The translations under genes and the position numbers were made by a program. The notes beneath the pieces are model-generated. The model saw nothing but the letters and a program-made list of their open reading frames with translations. It did no database searches and was not told the origin of the DNA. This document shows positions 1 to 5,974 of a stretch of DNA of 5,974 bases, in pieces (positions within the stretch are counted from its first letter, which is position 1; each line of letters begins with the position of its first letter). The stretch is from an uncultured Arenimonas sp. (GTDB lineage Bacteria > Pseudomonadota > Gammaproteobacteria > Xanthomonadales > Xanthomonadaceae), in NCBI GenBank assembly GCA_946480565.1, contig CAMLKR010000145.1, forward strand, positions 1 to 5,974. The letters are read 5' to 3'.

Positions 1-969
1 CTCGATCAGCGTGGTGCACTGGGTCGGCGTGCCCTCGTCGTCGACGTTGAGCGAGCCGCGGCGCGCCGCCAGCGTGCCGTCGTCGACGATGGTGACGCCC
101 GGCGCCGCGACCCGTTCGCCGATGCGGCCGGCGTACACGGACGTGCCCTTGCGGTTGAAGTCGCCCTCCAGGCCGTGGCCCACCGCCTCGTGCAGCAGCA
201 CGCCGGGCCAGCCCGGGCCCAGCACCACCGGCAGCGTGCCGGCGGGCGCGTCCACGGCCTCCAGGTTCACCAGGGCCTGGCGCAGCGCCTCGCGCGCCAC
301 CTCGCGCGGCCGGTCGCCGGAAAAGAGTTCCTCGTAGGAATAACGCCCGCCCGCTCCGGCATAACCCTGTTCGCGGCGGCCCCGGTCCTCGACGATCACC
401 TGCACGTTGAAGCGCACCAGCGGGCGCACGTCGCTGGCCAGCACGCCGTCGCTGCGCGCCACCAGCACCGTGTCGACGCCGCCCGCCAGGCTGACGATGA
501 CCTGGCGCACGCGCGGATCCTGTTCGCGCAGCCACTGGTCCACGGCGCGCAGCGCGGCGATCTTGCCGTCGGCGTCCATGCCCTCGATCGGGTCCAGCGG
601 CGCGTACAGCGCGCGCCCCGGCACCACGATGCGCTGGCCGCCGCCGTGGCGGGCGCCGCTGCGGCTGATCGCGCGCGCGGCGCCGGCGGATTCGAGCAGC
701 GCCTCGGCCCGGATGTCGTCGGAATAGGCGAAGCCGGTTTTTTCGCCGCTGACCGCGCGCACGCCCACGCCCTGCTCGATCGCATGCGAGCCGTCCTTGA
801 CGATGCCGTCCTCCAGGCTCCAGCTTTCGCGGCGGCTGTGCTGGAAATACAGGTCGCCGAAGTCCACGCCCGGGCCCATCAGCCGCGAGAAGGCCGCGTC
901 CAGGCCGTCCAGGCCGAGGCCGCCGGGCGTCAGAAGGCGCGACTGCGCGAGGTGCAGGGTATCGGTCAT
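1..969 (-). CDS. tldD: Metallopeptidase TldD, 3'-truncated by window edge
   Basis: TldD is the catalytic subunit of the cytoplasmic TldD/TldE (PmbA) heterodimeric zinc protease. In E. coli it cleaves unfolded peptides, trims the microcin B17 precursor and takes part in CcdA antitoxin turnover. The first 323 codons are visible of about 480 in E. coli. The N-terminus aligns with E. coli TldD (LHLAQSRLLTPGGL, then DFGDLYFQ, EQGVGVRAVSGEKTGFAY). The zinc-binding HExxxH is HEAVGHGLEGD, with His260, Glu261 and His265; the third metal ligand, a C-terminal cysteine, lies outside the window. The ATG at 969 is the only possible start: reading upstream in frame there is no ATG, GTG or TTG before the TGA at 988-990. 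No Shine-Dalgarno is evident. It follows yhdP after 105 bases on the same strand. The frame is intact to base 1. The partner gene tldE/pmbA is not in the window, as expected, since it is usually unlinked. Confidence 0.96.
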   Translation of the reverse strand, partial: MTDTLHLAQSRLLTPGGLGLDGLDAAFSRLMGPGVDFGDLYFQHSRRESWSLEDGIVKDGSHAIEQGVGVRAVSGEKTGFAYSDDIRAEALLESAGAARAISRSGARHGGGQRIVVPGRALYAPLDPIEGMDADGKIAALRAVDQWLREQDPRVRQVIVSLAGGVDTVLVARSDGVLASDVRPLVRFNVQVIVEDRGRREQGYAGAGGRYSYEELFSGDRPREVAREALRQALVNLEAVDAPAGTLPVVLGPGWPGVLLHEAVGHGLEGDFNRKGTSVYAGRIGERVAAPGVTIVDDGTLAARRGSLNVDDEGTPTQCTTLIE

Positions 970-1074
970 GGGGTCATCGCAGTGAAATCAGGCTCATAGG
1001 GTGACAGATGCGGGCGACCGGGGTCGGCGGCAAGGGCCGGCCGGGCGGCACGCGTCAGCTCCGGTTCCGGCGGC
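970..1074 (-). other. yhdP-tldD intergenic gap
   Basis: These 105 bases separate the yhdP stop from the tldD start. I see no convincing hairpin followed by a T-run on the minus strand, so read-through from yhdP into tldD is likely. A weak -10-like CACCCTAT (minus strand, about 997-1004) lies about 28 bases before the tldD ATG but has no good -35 at normal spacing, so I do not call a promoter. A seven-codon ORF (MSLISLR, 997-974) ends four bases before tldD, without a ribosome-binding site. The frame one base ahead of yhdP is open through the whole gap and ends in a TGA at 968-966 that overlaps the tldD ATG. In Pseudomonas and some other relatives a nitrilase-family gene sits between these two genes; none is present here. 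Confidence 0.6.
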
Positions 1075-1093
1075 TCAGCCCGGTTCCGGCGAT
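1055..1093. repeat. Imperfect 20-bp tandem duplication across yhdP stop
   Basis: On the plus strand TCAGCTCCGGTTCCGGCGGC (1055-1074) is followed directly by TCAGCCCGGTTCCGGCGAT (1075-1093). The copies match except for one inserted T and changes at the last bases. Each copy carries TCA, which is TGA on the coding strand. The upstream TGA (1077-1075) is the yhdP stop; the duplicate TGA (1057-1055) is out of frame with it. Confidence 0.75.
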
Positions 1094-4000
1094 TCCGGGC
1101 GGCGGGCGGCGGGCGGCGGCGGTCCCTTCTCCACCACATCCACCTTCGGATCCTTCCAGGGTCCGGTCACCCGGTACACGGTGCGCGCGGCCTCCTTCAG
1201 CGGCTTCTGCAGCACCGCCTGCGCCACCGCGCCCACCGCCGCGCCGACCGGGCCGCCGGCCACCAGGCCGATCGCCGGCAGCACGCCACCGGCCTTGGGC
1301 AGCACCTCGATGCGCTGGTCGTATTCCTGGCGGCGCAGGTCGGTGGAGCCGCTGACGCGGATCTCGGCGGCGGGCCCGTTGATCTGCAGCAGGTCGGTGC
1401 GGGCATAGCCGTCGGCGAACACGAATTCGCCGCTCATGGTGTTGAAGGCGAAACCCTTGTTGAAGAAGTCGCTGAAGTCCAGGCTCAGCCGGCGCGGGAT
1501 CTCGGCCAGGCTGATCAGGCCGAGCACGCGGCCGCCGCCGCCCGGCTCGACCTCGAGCAAATGGCCTTCGCCGACATCGGCCTTCAGTCGGCCGGTGAAG
1601 CGCGACAGCGCGAAGTTGCCCGGCGAACCCGCCCAGCTGCCGTCGAGCCGGCCGCGGGTTTCGCCGTCGTCGATCATGCCGGCCAGGCCGAAGGCGTCGA
1701 GCAGTTCGCCCAGGCTGGAGGCGGTGAAGTCGACCTCGAAGCGCGAACGGCTGCTGCCTTCGCCGGCGTGCTGCCAGTCGCCGCTGGCCAGCAGCTCCAG
1801 GCTGGGCGAACGGGTGCTGAAGCGCTCGATGCGCAGGCCTTCGGGCACCGGTGCGGCCAGCAGTTCGGCCTTGCCCAGGACCAGGCTGCCCATGCGCAGG
1901 TCCTCGACCGCGAAACGCAGCGGCGGCAGCTTGCGCGGATCATCGCTGAGCCCGGCGTCGGCGGCGGCGATCTGCTCCAGCGTCGGCTCCGGCTTCCGCG
2001 GCCAGTGCAAGCGGGCGAAATCGCCCTGCACGCCCTGCGACAGTTCGCCGGGAATATCGACCCGGCCGCTGATCGCCGGTCCCTCCAGGCTGACCCGCGT
2101 CAGCGCCGCCTCGCGCCGCAGCTGCAGGCGGGTGTCGGCGAAGGGCGAACCCAGCAGGTCCAGCGTGGCCACCTGCAGGTCGACCTCGCGCAGCGCGCCG
2201 GCGCCCTCGCCCTTGGCGGCGAAACCGATCCAGCCGGCGGCGTCGAGGGTTCGGCTGGCGCCGCGCACGGCCAGGCCCTGCGCCGGCGGCGTGCCCGGTT
2301 CGCCGGGACCGAAGTGGATCAGGCCGGTCATGGCCTCGTCGGCGCCGACGCGGCCGCGCATCTGCATCACTTCGCCCAGGCGCAGCCGCACTTCGCCCGC
2401 ACCCACCGGCAGCAGCGCCTGCAGGCTCAGCGGCAGCGGGTCGGCGGCATGCTTGGCCAGCGGCGCGGGCAGGCCCACCGCGGTGCCCACCAGGTCGGTG
2501 TCGATGACCAGCTGCGCCGGCGGCGCGGGCTGCCCGGGCGGCGCCTGCGGGATGCGCACATCCACGGTCCAGCGGCTGCTGCCCTGCAGCCAGGGTTCGA
2601 GCCAGGCCAGCGGCGGATGCCGCGCCAGCAGCGCCTGCGGCGGCAGGTCGCCGACCAGGGTGGCGCGCGCGGCCAGGGCCGGTTCGCCGGTGAAGTCGCC
2701 CACGAGCAGGCTGAAGACCGCCGGGCGGCCCTCGAACTCGACCGCGAGATCCTCCGCGGCGAAACCCTGGTCGCTGAAACGCGTGCGGCCGCTGACCTGG
2801 TTGAAGTCGATCTTCCAGCGCGGGTCGGAAAGCTGAGCCTTCTCCAGGTCCAGCGTGCCCTCGATGCGCCGGCCGCCCAGGCGGGCCGCCAGCGGCAGGT
2901 CCAGGTCCAGCGCCACGGTCGCCGGGCCGCGGATGCGGGCGTTGAGCAGGTGCTCCTCGTAGCGTTCGCGCAGCGGGCTGGCCAGCATCAGCGCCTGCAG
3001 CGACTCGCCGTTGGCCGGCGAATCGATGTCCAGCAGCAGGCGCGGGTCCTTGAAGTCGGGAATGCCGCCGGCGACGCGGCGCACCCGGTTGCCCTGGATC
3101 ATGCCCTCGCCCTCCAGCGCCATGCCCGGGCCGTCGAAGCTGACGTCCAGGTCCAGCGCCTCGGCCGGCGGCCAGGCGGCGTTGAAGGCGACACGCGCCT
3201 GGGTCACACGGGCGCGCGCATCGAAGCGGCCCTCGCCTTCGCGGAAGGGCCAGTGGTCGAGGTCGCCGGCCAGCACGGCGCGGCCGTTCTCGACCCGGCC
3301 ATCCTGCAGCGCGTTGTCGAGCCAGTCGATGGTGGCCGGTGGCATCTTGCCGACCACCCAGAACTTGCGCGATGTGACCACGGCGGACGGGTCCACCGTC
3401 GCCGCCAGGTCCACGCGCGGGCGGCTGCCGTCGCCGGGGAAATGCAGTTCGCCGCGCACGCTGGCGCCGAAGTCGGGGCCGCGCACGCGCAGGCCGCCGG
3501 CTCCGGCGCTCCACTGGGCGCCGTCGCGCCACCAGCCCAGCGTGCCGTCCAGGCGCAGGTCCAGTGGCTGGCGGAAACGCGGCCAGTCGAACCGCGCCGG
3601 GCCGTCGGCCAGCCGCAGCACGCCGCCGTCCTGGTCGAAGGCCGCGTGGCCGCCCAGCCCCTGCAGGCCGGGGCTGTCGCCGTAGGGGCTCCAGCCGACC
3701 GCGTCGAAACGCGCCGATCCACGCCAGGCGCCGGTGCGGCCGAGCACCTCGAGCGCGCGCACCTCGCCATCCGGCGCGGCTTCGTGCAGCCAGCGCCGCA
3801 GCCCGGGTGGCACCGCCGGGCTCAGCGTGGCCAGTGCGCGCGCCGGCGCCAGGTCCAGGCGCGGCGCCTGCAGCGCGAAGGTGTCGCCGCCGGCCAGCCA
3901 CAGGCCGTCGAAGCTGCGCGGCTCGCGCCGGCCGGTTTCGTGGAAATGCAGTTCCGGGGCGTGCAGCTGCCAGCCGTTGGCGTCGACCTGCCAGCGCGCC

Positions 4001-4902
4001 AGCAGGTCGGCGCGTTCGAAGGCGACCGGCGGCGATTCGAGCCGGCCGTCGCCGCGGTCGCGCCAGGGCGCGCGCGCGCCCAGCGCCAGCGGCGCGAATT
4101 CGGCGCGACTGCGCACGTCCATCACGCGCTGGGCCTGGATGCGCGCCCACAGGTCGAGGTTGCCGGCACCGGCGACCACCAGGCCGGTGTCGGCCAGCAG
4201 CGGCGACCATTCGTCCAGCCGCAGCTTCTTGCCGCCGGCCCAGAGCCGGCCCGACCAGTCGCTGCGCTCCAGGTCGACCACGGCGTGCAGCGGCGTGCCC
4301 GCGGGCTCGGCCCAGGCGCGCAGGCCGGCAGTGACGTTCGAGCCGCTGACCCGCAGCCGCAGGTCCACGCGCGCCAGCCGAAGTTCGCGGCGCAGCGACG
4401 GCGAATGCACGGTCAGGCGCGCACGCTCCACCTGCAGTTCGCCCAGGGCCTCGAGCGTGTCCAGCGGGTCCACGCCCGGCTGCGGCTCGAACGGCAGGCC
4501 GGCCAGGCGCCAGCGCCGGTCATCGCCCTGCTCCAGTCTCAGCGACAGTTCGCGCACCTTCAGCTCGGTCAGGTTGCCGCCCGGCAGCAGGCCCGAATAC
4601 ACCGCCACCAGCAGCTCGGCGCGGCCGATGTCCAGGGCGCGGCCGCCGGCGCCGATGCGCAGGCCGTCGAGGGTGAAGCGCGGCCCACGCCGGGTCCACT
4701 CGCCCACGGCGCGGGAGAAGCTGACCGGCTGGCCGATGCGCTCGCCCAGCCAGGCGGCGACCTTGTCGGGATGGCGTTCGACCAGGGGCAGCAGCTGGTT
4801 CACGCCGCCGACCAGGGTGGCGGCCAGGATCAGCAGGACCAGCAGGCCGTAGCCGAAAAAACGGCGGGCGTGGCGGATCCGGCGGCGCAGCGGGCTGGTC
4901 AT
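1075..4902 (-). CDS. yhdP: YhdP family AsmA-like envelope lipid-transport protein
   Basis: This 1275-residue protein belongs to the YhdP family (DUF3971/AsmA-like C-terminal; 1266 residues in E. coli). In E. coli, YhdP acts with TamB and YdbH as an inner-membrane-anchored bridge for phospholipid transport to the outer membrane. An Arg-rich cytoplasmic end (residues 1-14) precedes one membrane helix (about 15-34); the rest should be periplasmic beta-rich repeats and contains no cysteine. Family landmarks are LPAPLAK near residue 810 with PLPL after it, a KLPPLRF linker near 990-998, and the AsmA-like C-terminal region (about 1100-1255) with the EVEPG, LSLDFSDFFNKGFAF and VTGPWKDPKV segments. 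A glycine/alanine hydrophobic stretch lies at 1206-1231. The start ATG at 4902 follows the rng TGA by seven bases with no clear Shine-Dalgarno, suggesting translational coupling. The last 15 or so residues (PPPPAARRPESPEPG) form a Pro-rich tail encoded by tandem repeats and look poorly conserved. Confidence 0.95.
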   Translation of the reverse strand: MTSPLRRRIRHARRFFGYGLLVLLILAATLVGGVNQLLPLVERHPDKVAAWLGERIGQPVSFSRAVGEWTRRGPRFTLDGLRIGAGGRALDIGRAELLVAVYSGLLPGGNLTELKVRELSLRLEQGDDRRWRLAGLPFEPQPGVDPLDTLEALGELQVERARLTVHSPSLRRELRLARVDLRLRVSGSNVTAGLRAWAEPAGTPLHAVVDLERSDWSGRLWAGGKKLRLDEWSPLLADTGLVVAGAGNLDLWARIQAQRVMDVRSRAEFAPLALGARAPWRDRGDGRLESPPVAFERADLLARWQVDANGWQLHAPELHFHETGRREPRSFDGLWLAGGDTFALQAPRLDLAPARALATLSPAVPPGLRRWLHEAAPDGEVRALEVLGRTGAWRGSARFDAVGWSPYGDSPGLQGLGGHAAFDQDGGVLRLADGPARFDWPRFRQPLDLRLDGTLGWWRDGAQWSAGAGGLRVRGPDFGASVRGELHFPGDGSRPRVDLAATVDPSAVVTSRKFWVVGKMPPATIDWLDNALQDGRVENGRAVLAGDLDHWPFREGEGRFDARARVTQARVAFNAAWPPAEALDLDVSFDGPGMALEGEGMIQGNRVRRVAGGIPDFKDPRLLLDIDSPANGESLQALMLASPLRERYEEHLLNARIRGPATVALDLDLPLAARLGGRRIEGTLDLEKAQLSDPRWKIDFNQVSGRTRFSDQGFAAEDLAVEFEGRPAVFSLLVGDFTGEPALAARATLVGDLPPQALLARHPPLAWLEPWLQGSSRWTVDVRIPQAPPGQPAPPAQLVIDTDLVGTAVGLPAPLAKHAADPLPLSLQALLPVGAGEVRLRLGEVMQMRGRVGADEAMTGLIHFGPGEPGTPPAQGLAVRGASRTLDAAGWIGFAAKGEGAGALREVDLQVATLDLLGSPFADTRLQLRREAALTRVSLEGPAISGRVDIPGELSQGVQGDFARLHWPRKPEPTLEQIAAADAGLSDDPRKLPPLRFAVEDLRMGSLVLGKAELLAAPVPEGLRIERFSTRSPSLELLASGDWQHAGEGSSRSRFEVDFTASSLGELLDAFGLAGMIDDGETRGRLDGSWAGSPGNFALSRFTGRLKADVGEGHLLEVEPGGGGRVLGLISLAEIPRRLSLDFSDFFNKGFAFNTMSGEFVFADGYARTDLLQINGPAAEIRVSGSTDLRRQEYDQRIEVLPKAGGVLPAIGLVAGGPVGAAVGAVAQAVLQKPLKEAARTVYRVTGPWKDPKVDVVEKGPPPPAARRPESPEPG
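1096..1116. repeat. 7-bp tandem repeat, 3 copies, in yhdP 3' end
   Basis: On the plus strand CGGGCGG occurs three times in perfect tandem (1096-1102, 1103-1109, 1110-1116), followed by the degenerate CGGCGG to 1122. It encodes the PAARRP part of the Pro-rich YhdP tail, after the conserved C-terminal domain. Because the unit is not a multiple of three, gain or loss of a copy changes the reading frame of the final codons only. The three GGG runs and the following GG runs also make the plus strand (the yhdP template strand) G-rich. Confidence 0.85.
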
Positions 4903-4909
4903 CGACGGG

Positions 4910-5974
4910 TCAGAGCAGGACCACGTCGTACTGTTCCTGCGCGTACTGCTCGTCGGCCTGGAAGCGGATCGACTTGCCGAGGAACTCCTCCAGCTCGGCC
5001 ACCGCGGCCGACTCCTCCTCGGTGATCTTGGTGACGACCTTGGGCGAGGCGATCACCAGCAACTGCGAGGCCTCGAACTGGCGCACCGCGCGGGTGATCT
5101 CGCGGAAGATCTCGTAGGTCAGCGTCTCGGCGGTCTTGAGCGTGCCGCGGCCGCCGCATTCGTGGCAGGGCTCGCAGAGCTGGCGCTCCAGGCTCTCGGT
5201 GGTGCGCTTGCGGGTCATCTCGACCAGGCCCAGTGGCGAGAACTCGTGCACCGAGGTCCGGGCGTGGTCGTGCGACAGACCCTTCTCGAGCGTGCGCAGC
5301 ACCTGGCGCCGGTGTTCGTCGTCGGTCATGTCGATGAAGTCGATGATGATGATGCCGCCCAGGTTGCGCAGCCGCAGCTGGCGCGCCACCGCCTGCGCCG
5401 CCTCGAGGTTGGTGCGGTAGACGGTTTCCTCGAGGTTGCGCTGGCCCAGGAAGCTGCCGGTGTTCACGTCCACCGTGGCCATCGCCTCGGTCTGGTCGAT
5501 GATCAGGTAACCACCGGACTTGAGCGGCACCTCCTTCTGCATCGCCCGCAGGATCTCGTCCTCGACGCCGTAGAGGTCGAAGATCGGCCGCTCGCCGGTG
5601 TAGTGCTCGATGCGCTCGGCCAGGGCCGGCATGAACTGCGCGGCGAAGGCGCTGAGCTTGTCGAAGGCCTCGCGCGAATCCACCCGCACCTTGTCGACGT
5701 CCTTGCGCATCAGGTCGCGCACGGCGCGCAGCGGCAGCGCCAGGTCCTCGTAGATGCGCTGGCCGACCTTGGTGGTGGCGCTGGCCTGGCGGATCACCTC
5801 CCAGGCGCGGCGCAGGTAGGCCACATCCTCGGCCAGGGCCTCGTCGGGTTGGCCCTCGGCATTGGTGCGAACGATGTAGCCTTGGCCACTGCCGTTGGCC
5901 AGCTCGGCCATCAGGGTCTTCAGGCGCGTGCGCTCGGCCTCGTCCTCGATGCGCGCCGACACGCCCAGCACGCG
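4910..5974 (-). CDS. rng: Ribonuclease G, 5'-truncated by window edge
   Basis: RNase G is the cytoplasmic RNase E/G-family endoribonuclease that matures the 5' end of 16S rRNA and cleaves some mRNAs in AU-rich single-stranded sites. The last 354 residues are visible, corresponding to about the last 350 of the roughly 490 in E. coli RNase G. The S1 domain and the real start lie beyond 5974; the frame is open to the edge, so the GTG at 5971 is internal. Counting that Val as 1, the 5'-sensor pair is Arg35-Thr36 (GYIVRTNAEG). The Mg-binding catalytic aspartates are Asp168 (TVDVNTG) and Asp211 (IIIIDFIDM), 43 residues apart as in RNase E D303/D346. The Zn-link cysteines are Cys269 and Cys272 (CHECGGRG). 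The protein ends in QYDVVLL, close to the E. coli C-terminus, with no RNase E-type degradosome tail, which excludes RNase E. The TGA is seven bases before yhdP. Nothing in the visible part looks damaged. Confidence 0.97.
   Translation of the reverse strand, partial: RVLGVSARIEDEAERTRLKTLMAELANGSGQGYIVRTNAEGQPDEALAEDVAYLRRAWEVIRQASATTKVGQRIYEDLALPLRAVRDLMRKDVDKVRVDSREAFDKLSAFAAQFMPALAERIEHYTGERPIFDLYGVEDEILRAMQKEVPLKSGGYLIIDQTEAMATVDVNTGSFLGQRNLEETVYRTNLEAAQAVARQLRLRNLGGIIIIDFIDMTDDEHRRQVLRTLEKGLSHDHARTSVHEFSPLGLVEMTRKRTTESLERQLCEPCHECGGRGTLKTAETLTYEIFREITRAVRQFEASQLLVIASPKVVTKITEEESAAVAELEEFLGKSIRFQADEQYAQEQYDVVLL

Noticed and set aside
974..997. Seven-codon leader ORF (MSLISLR) ending four bases before tldD
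   Set aside because: It has no ribosome-binding site, no attenuator-like structure and no run of regulatory codons, and an ORF this short is expected by chance.
175..999. A 274-codon plus-strand open frame opposite tldD
   Set aside because: The minus strand encodes a well-conserved TldD with the HExxxH motif over the same bases; the plus-strand translation is Ala/His/Arg-rich without similarity I recognise.
1033..1047. GGGCCGGCC-type palindrome in the yhdP-tldD gap as a terminator
   Set aside because: The palindrome is short, and no T-run follows on the minus strand.
4068..4079. Alternating (GC)6 tract, a possible Z-DNA or slippage site
   Set aside because: It encodes ordinary YhdP residues (around GARA) and such tracts are common by chance at this GC content.
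1940..4210. A 756-codon open frame on the minus strand in another frame of yhdP
   Set aside because: It is an Arg/Ala/Gly-rich shadow of yhdP; the yhdP frame has the family landmarks throughout.
1561..5025. A 1154-codon open frame on the plus strand, antisense to most of yhdP and the end of rng
   Set aside because: It lies directly opposite conserved yhdP codons in very GC-rich DNA, where stops are rare on the opposite strand. Its translation is a low-complexity Ala/Gln/Arg/Gly product with no recognisable domain.

Overview
The window is a chromosomal core-genome segment from a very GC-rich bacterium. All three genes lie on the minus strand in the order rng (RNase G, 5' end beyond the window), yhdP (complete) and tldD (3' end beyond the window). 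This is the rng-yhdP-tldD order of Gammaproteobacteria such as Escherichia coli. The protein sequences fit a gammaproteobacterium. The GC-rich codon usage would suit a Xanthomonadales/Lysobacterales or similar lineage, but I cannot fix the genus by eye.

Layout, in the direction of transcription (right to left): 5974-4910 is the C-terminal three quarters of RNase G, with 5'-sensor residues, both catalytic aspartates and the Zn-link. Seven bases separate its stop from the start of yhdP. 4902-1075 is yhdP, a 1275-residue AsmA-like, single-span inner-membrane protein of the family implicated in phospholipid transport to the outer membrane. A 105-base gap (1074-970) follows. 969-1 is the first 323 codons of tldD, the metallopeptidase half of the TldD/TldE pair, with its HExxxH zinc motif. 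No stretch over 300 bases lacks a gene. I see no RNA genes, mobile elements, CRISPR arrays or prophage remnants.

The genes probably form one transcript: rng and yhdP are almost contiguous, and no convincing terminator or strong promoter appears in either junction. Their jobs are distinct: RNA processing and decay, envelope lipid homeostasis, and peptide or protein proteolysis. The shared operon is therefore a matter of conserved order rather than one pathway.

The part that deserves a second look is the 3' end of yhdP. A perfect 7-bp tandem repeat (three copies) and an imperfect 20-bp tandem duplication containing the stop codon lie back to back there. Loss of one 7-bp unit would move translation into a frame that stays open across the gap and ends in an ATGA overlap with the tldD start. 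Otherwise this is an ordinary region, and I found no evidence of a novel system.
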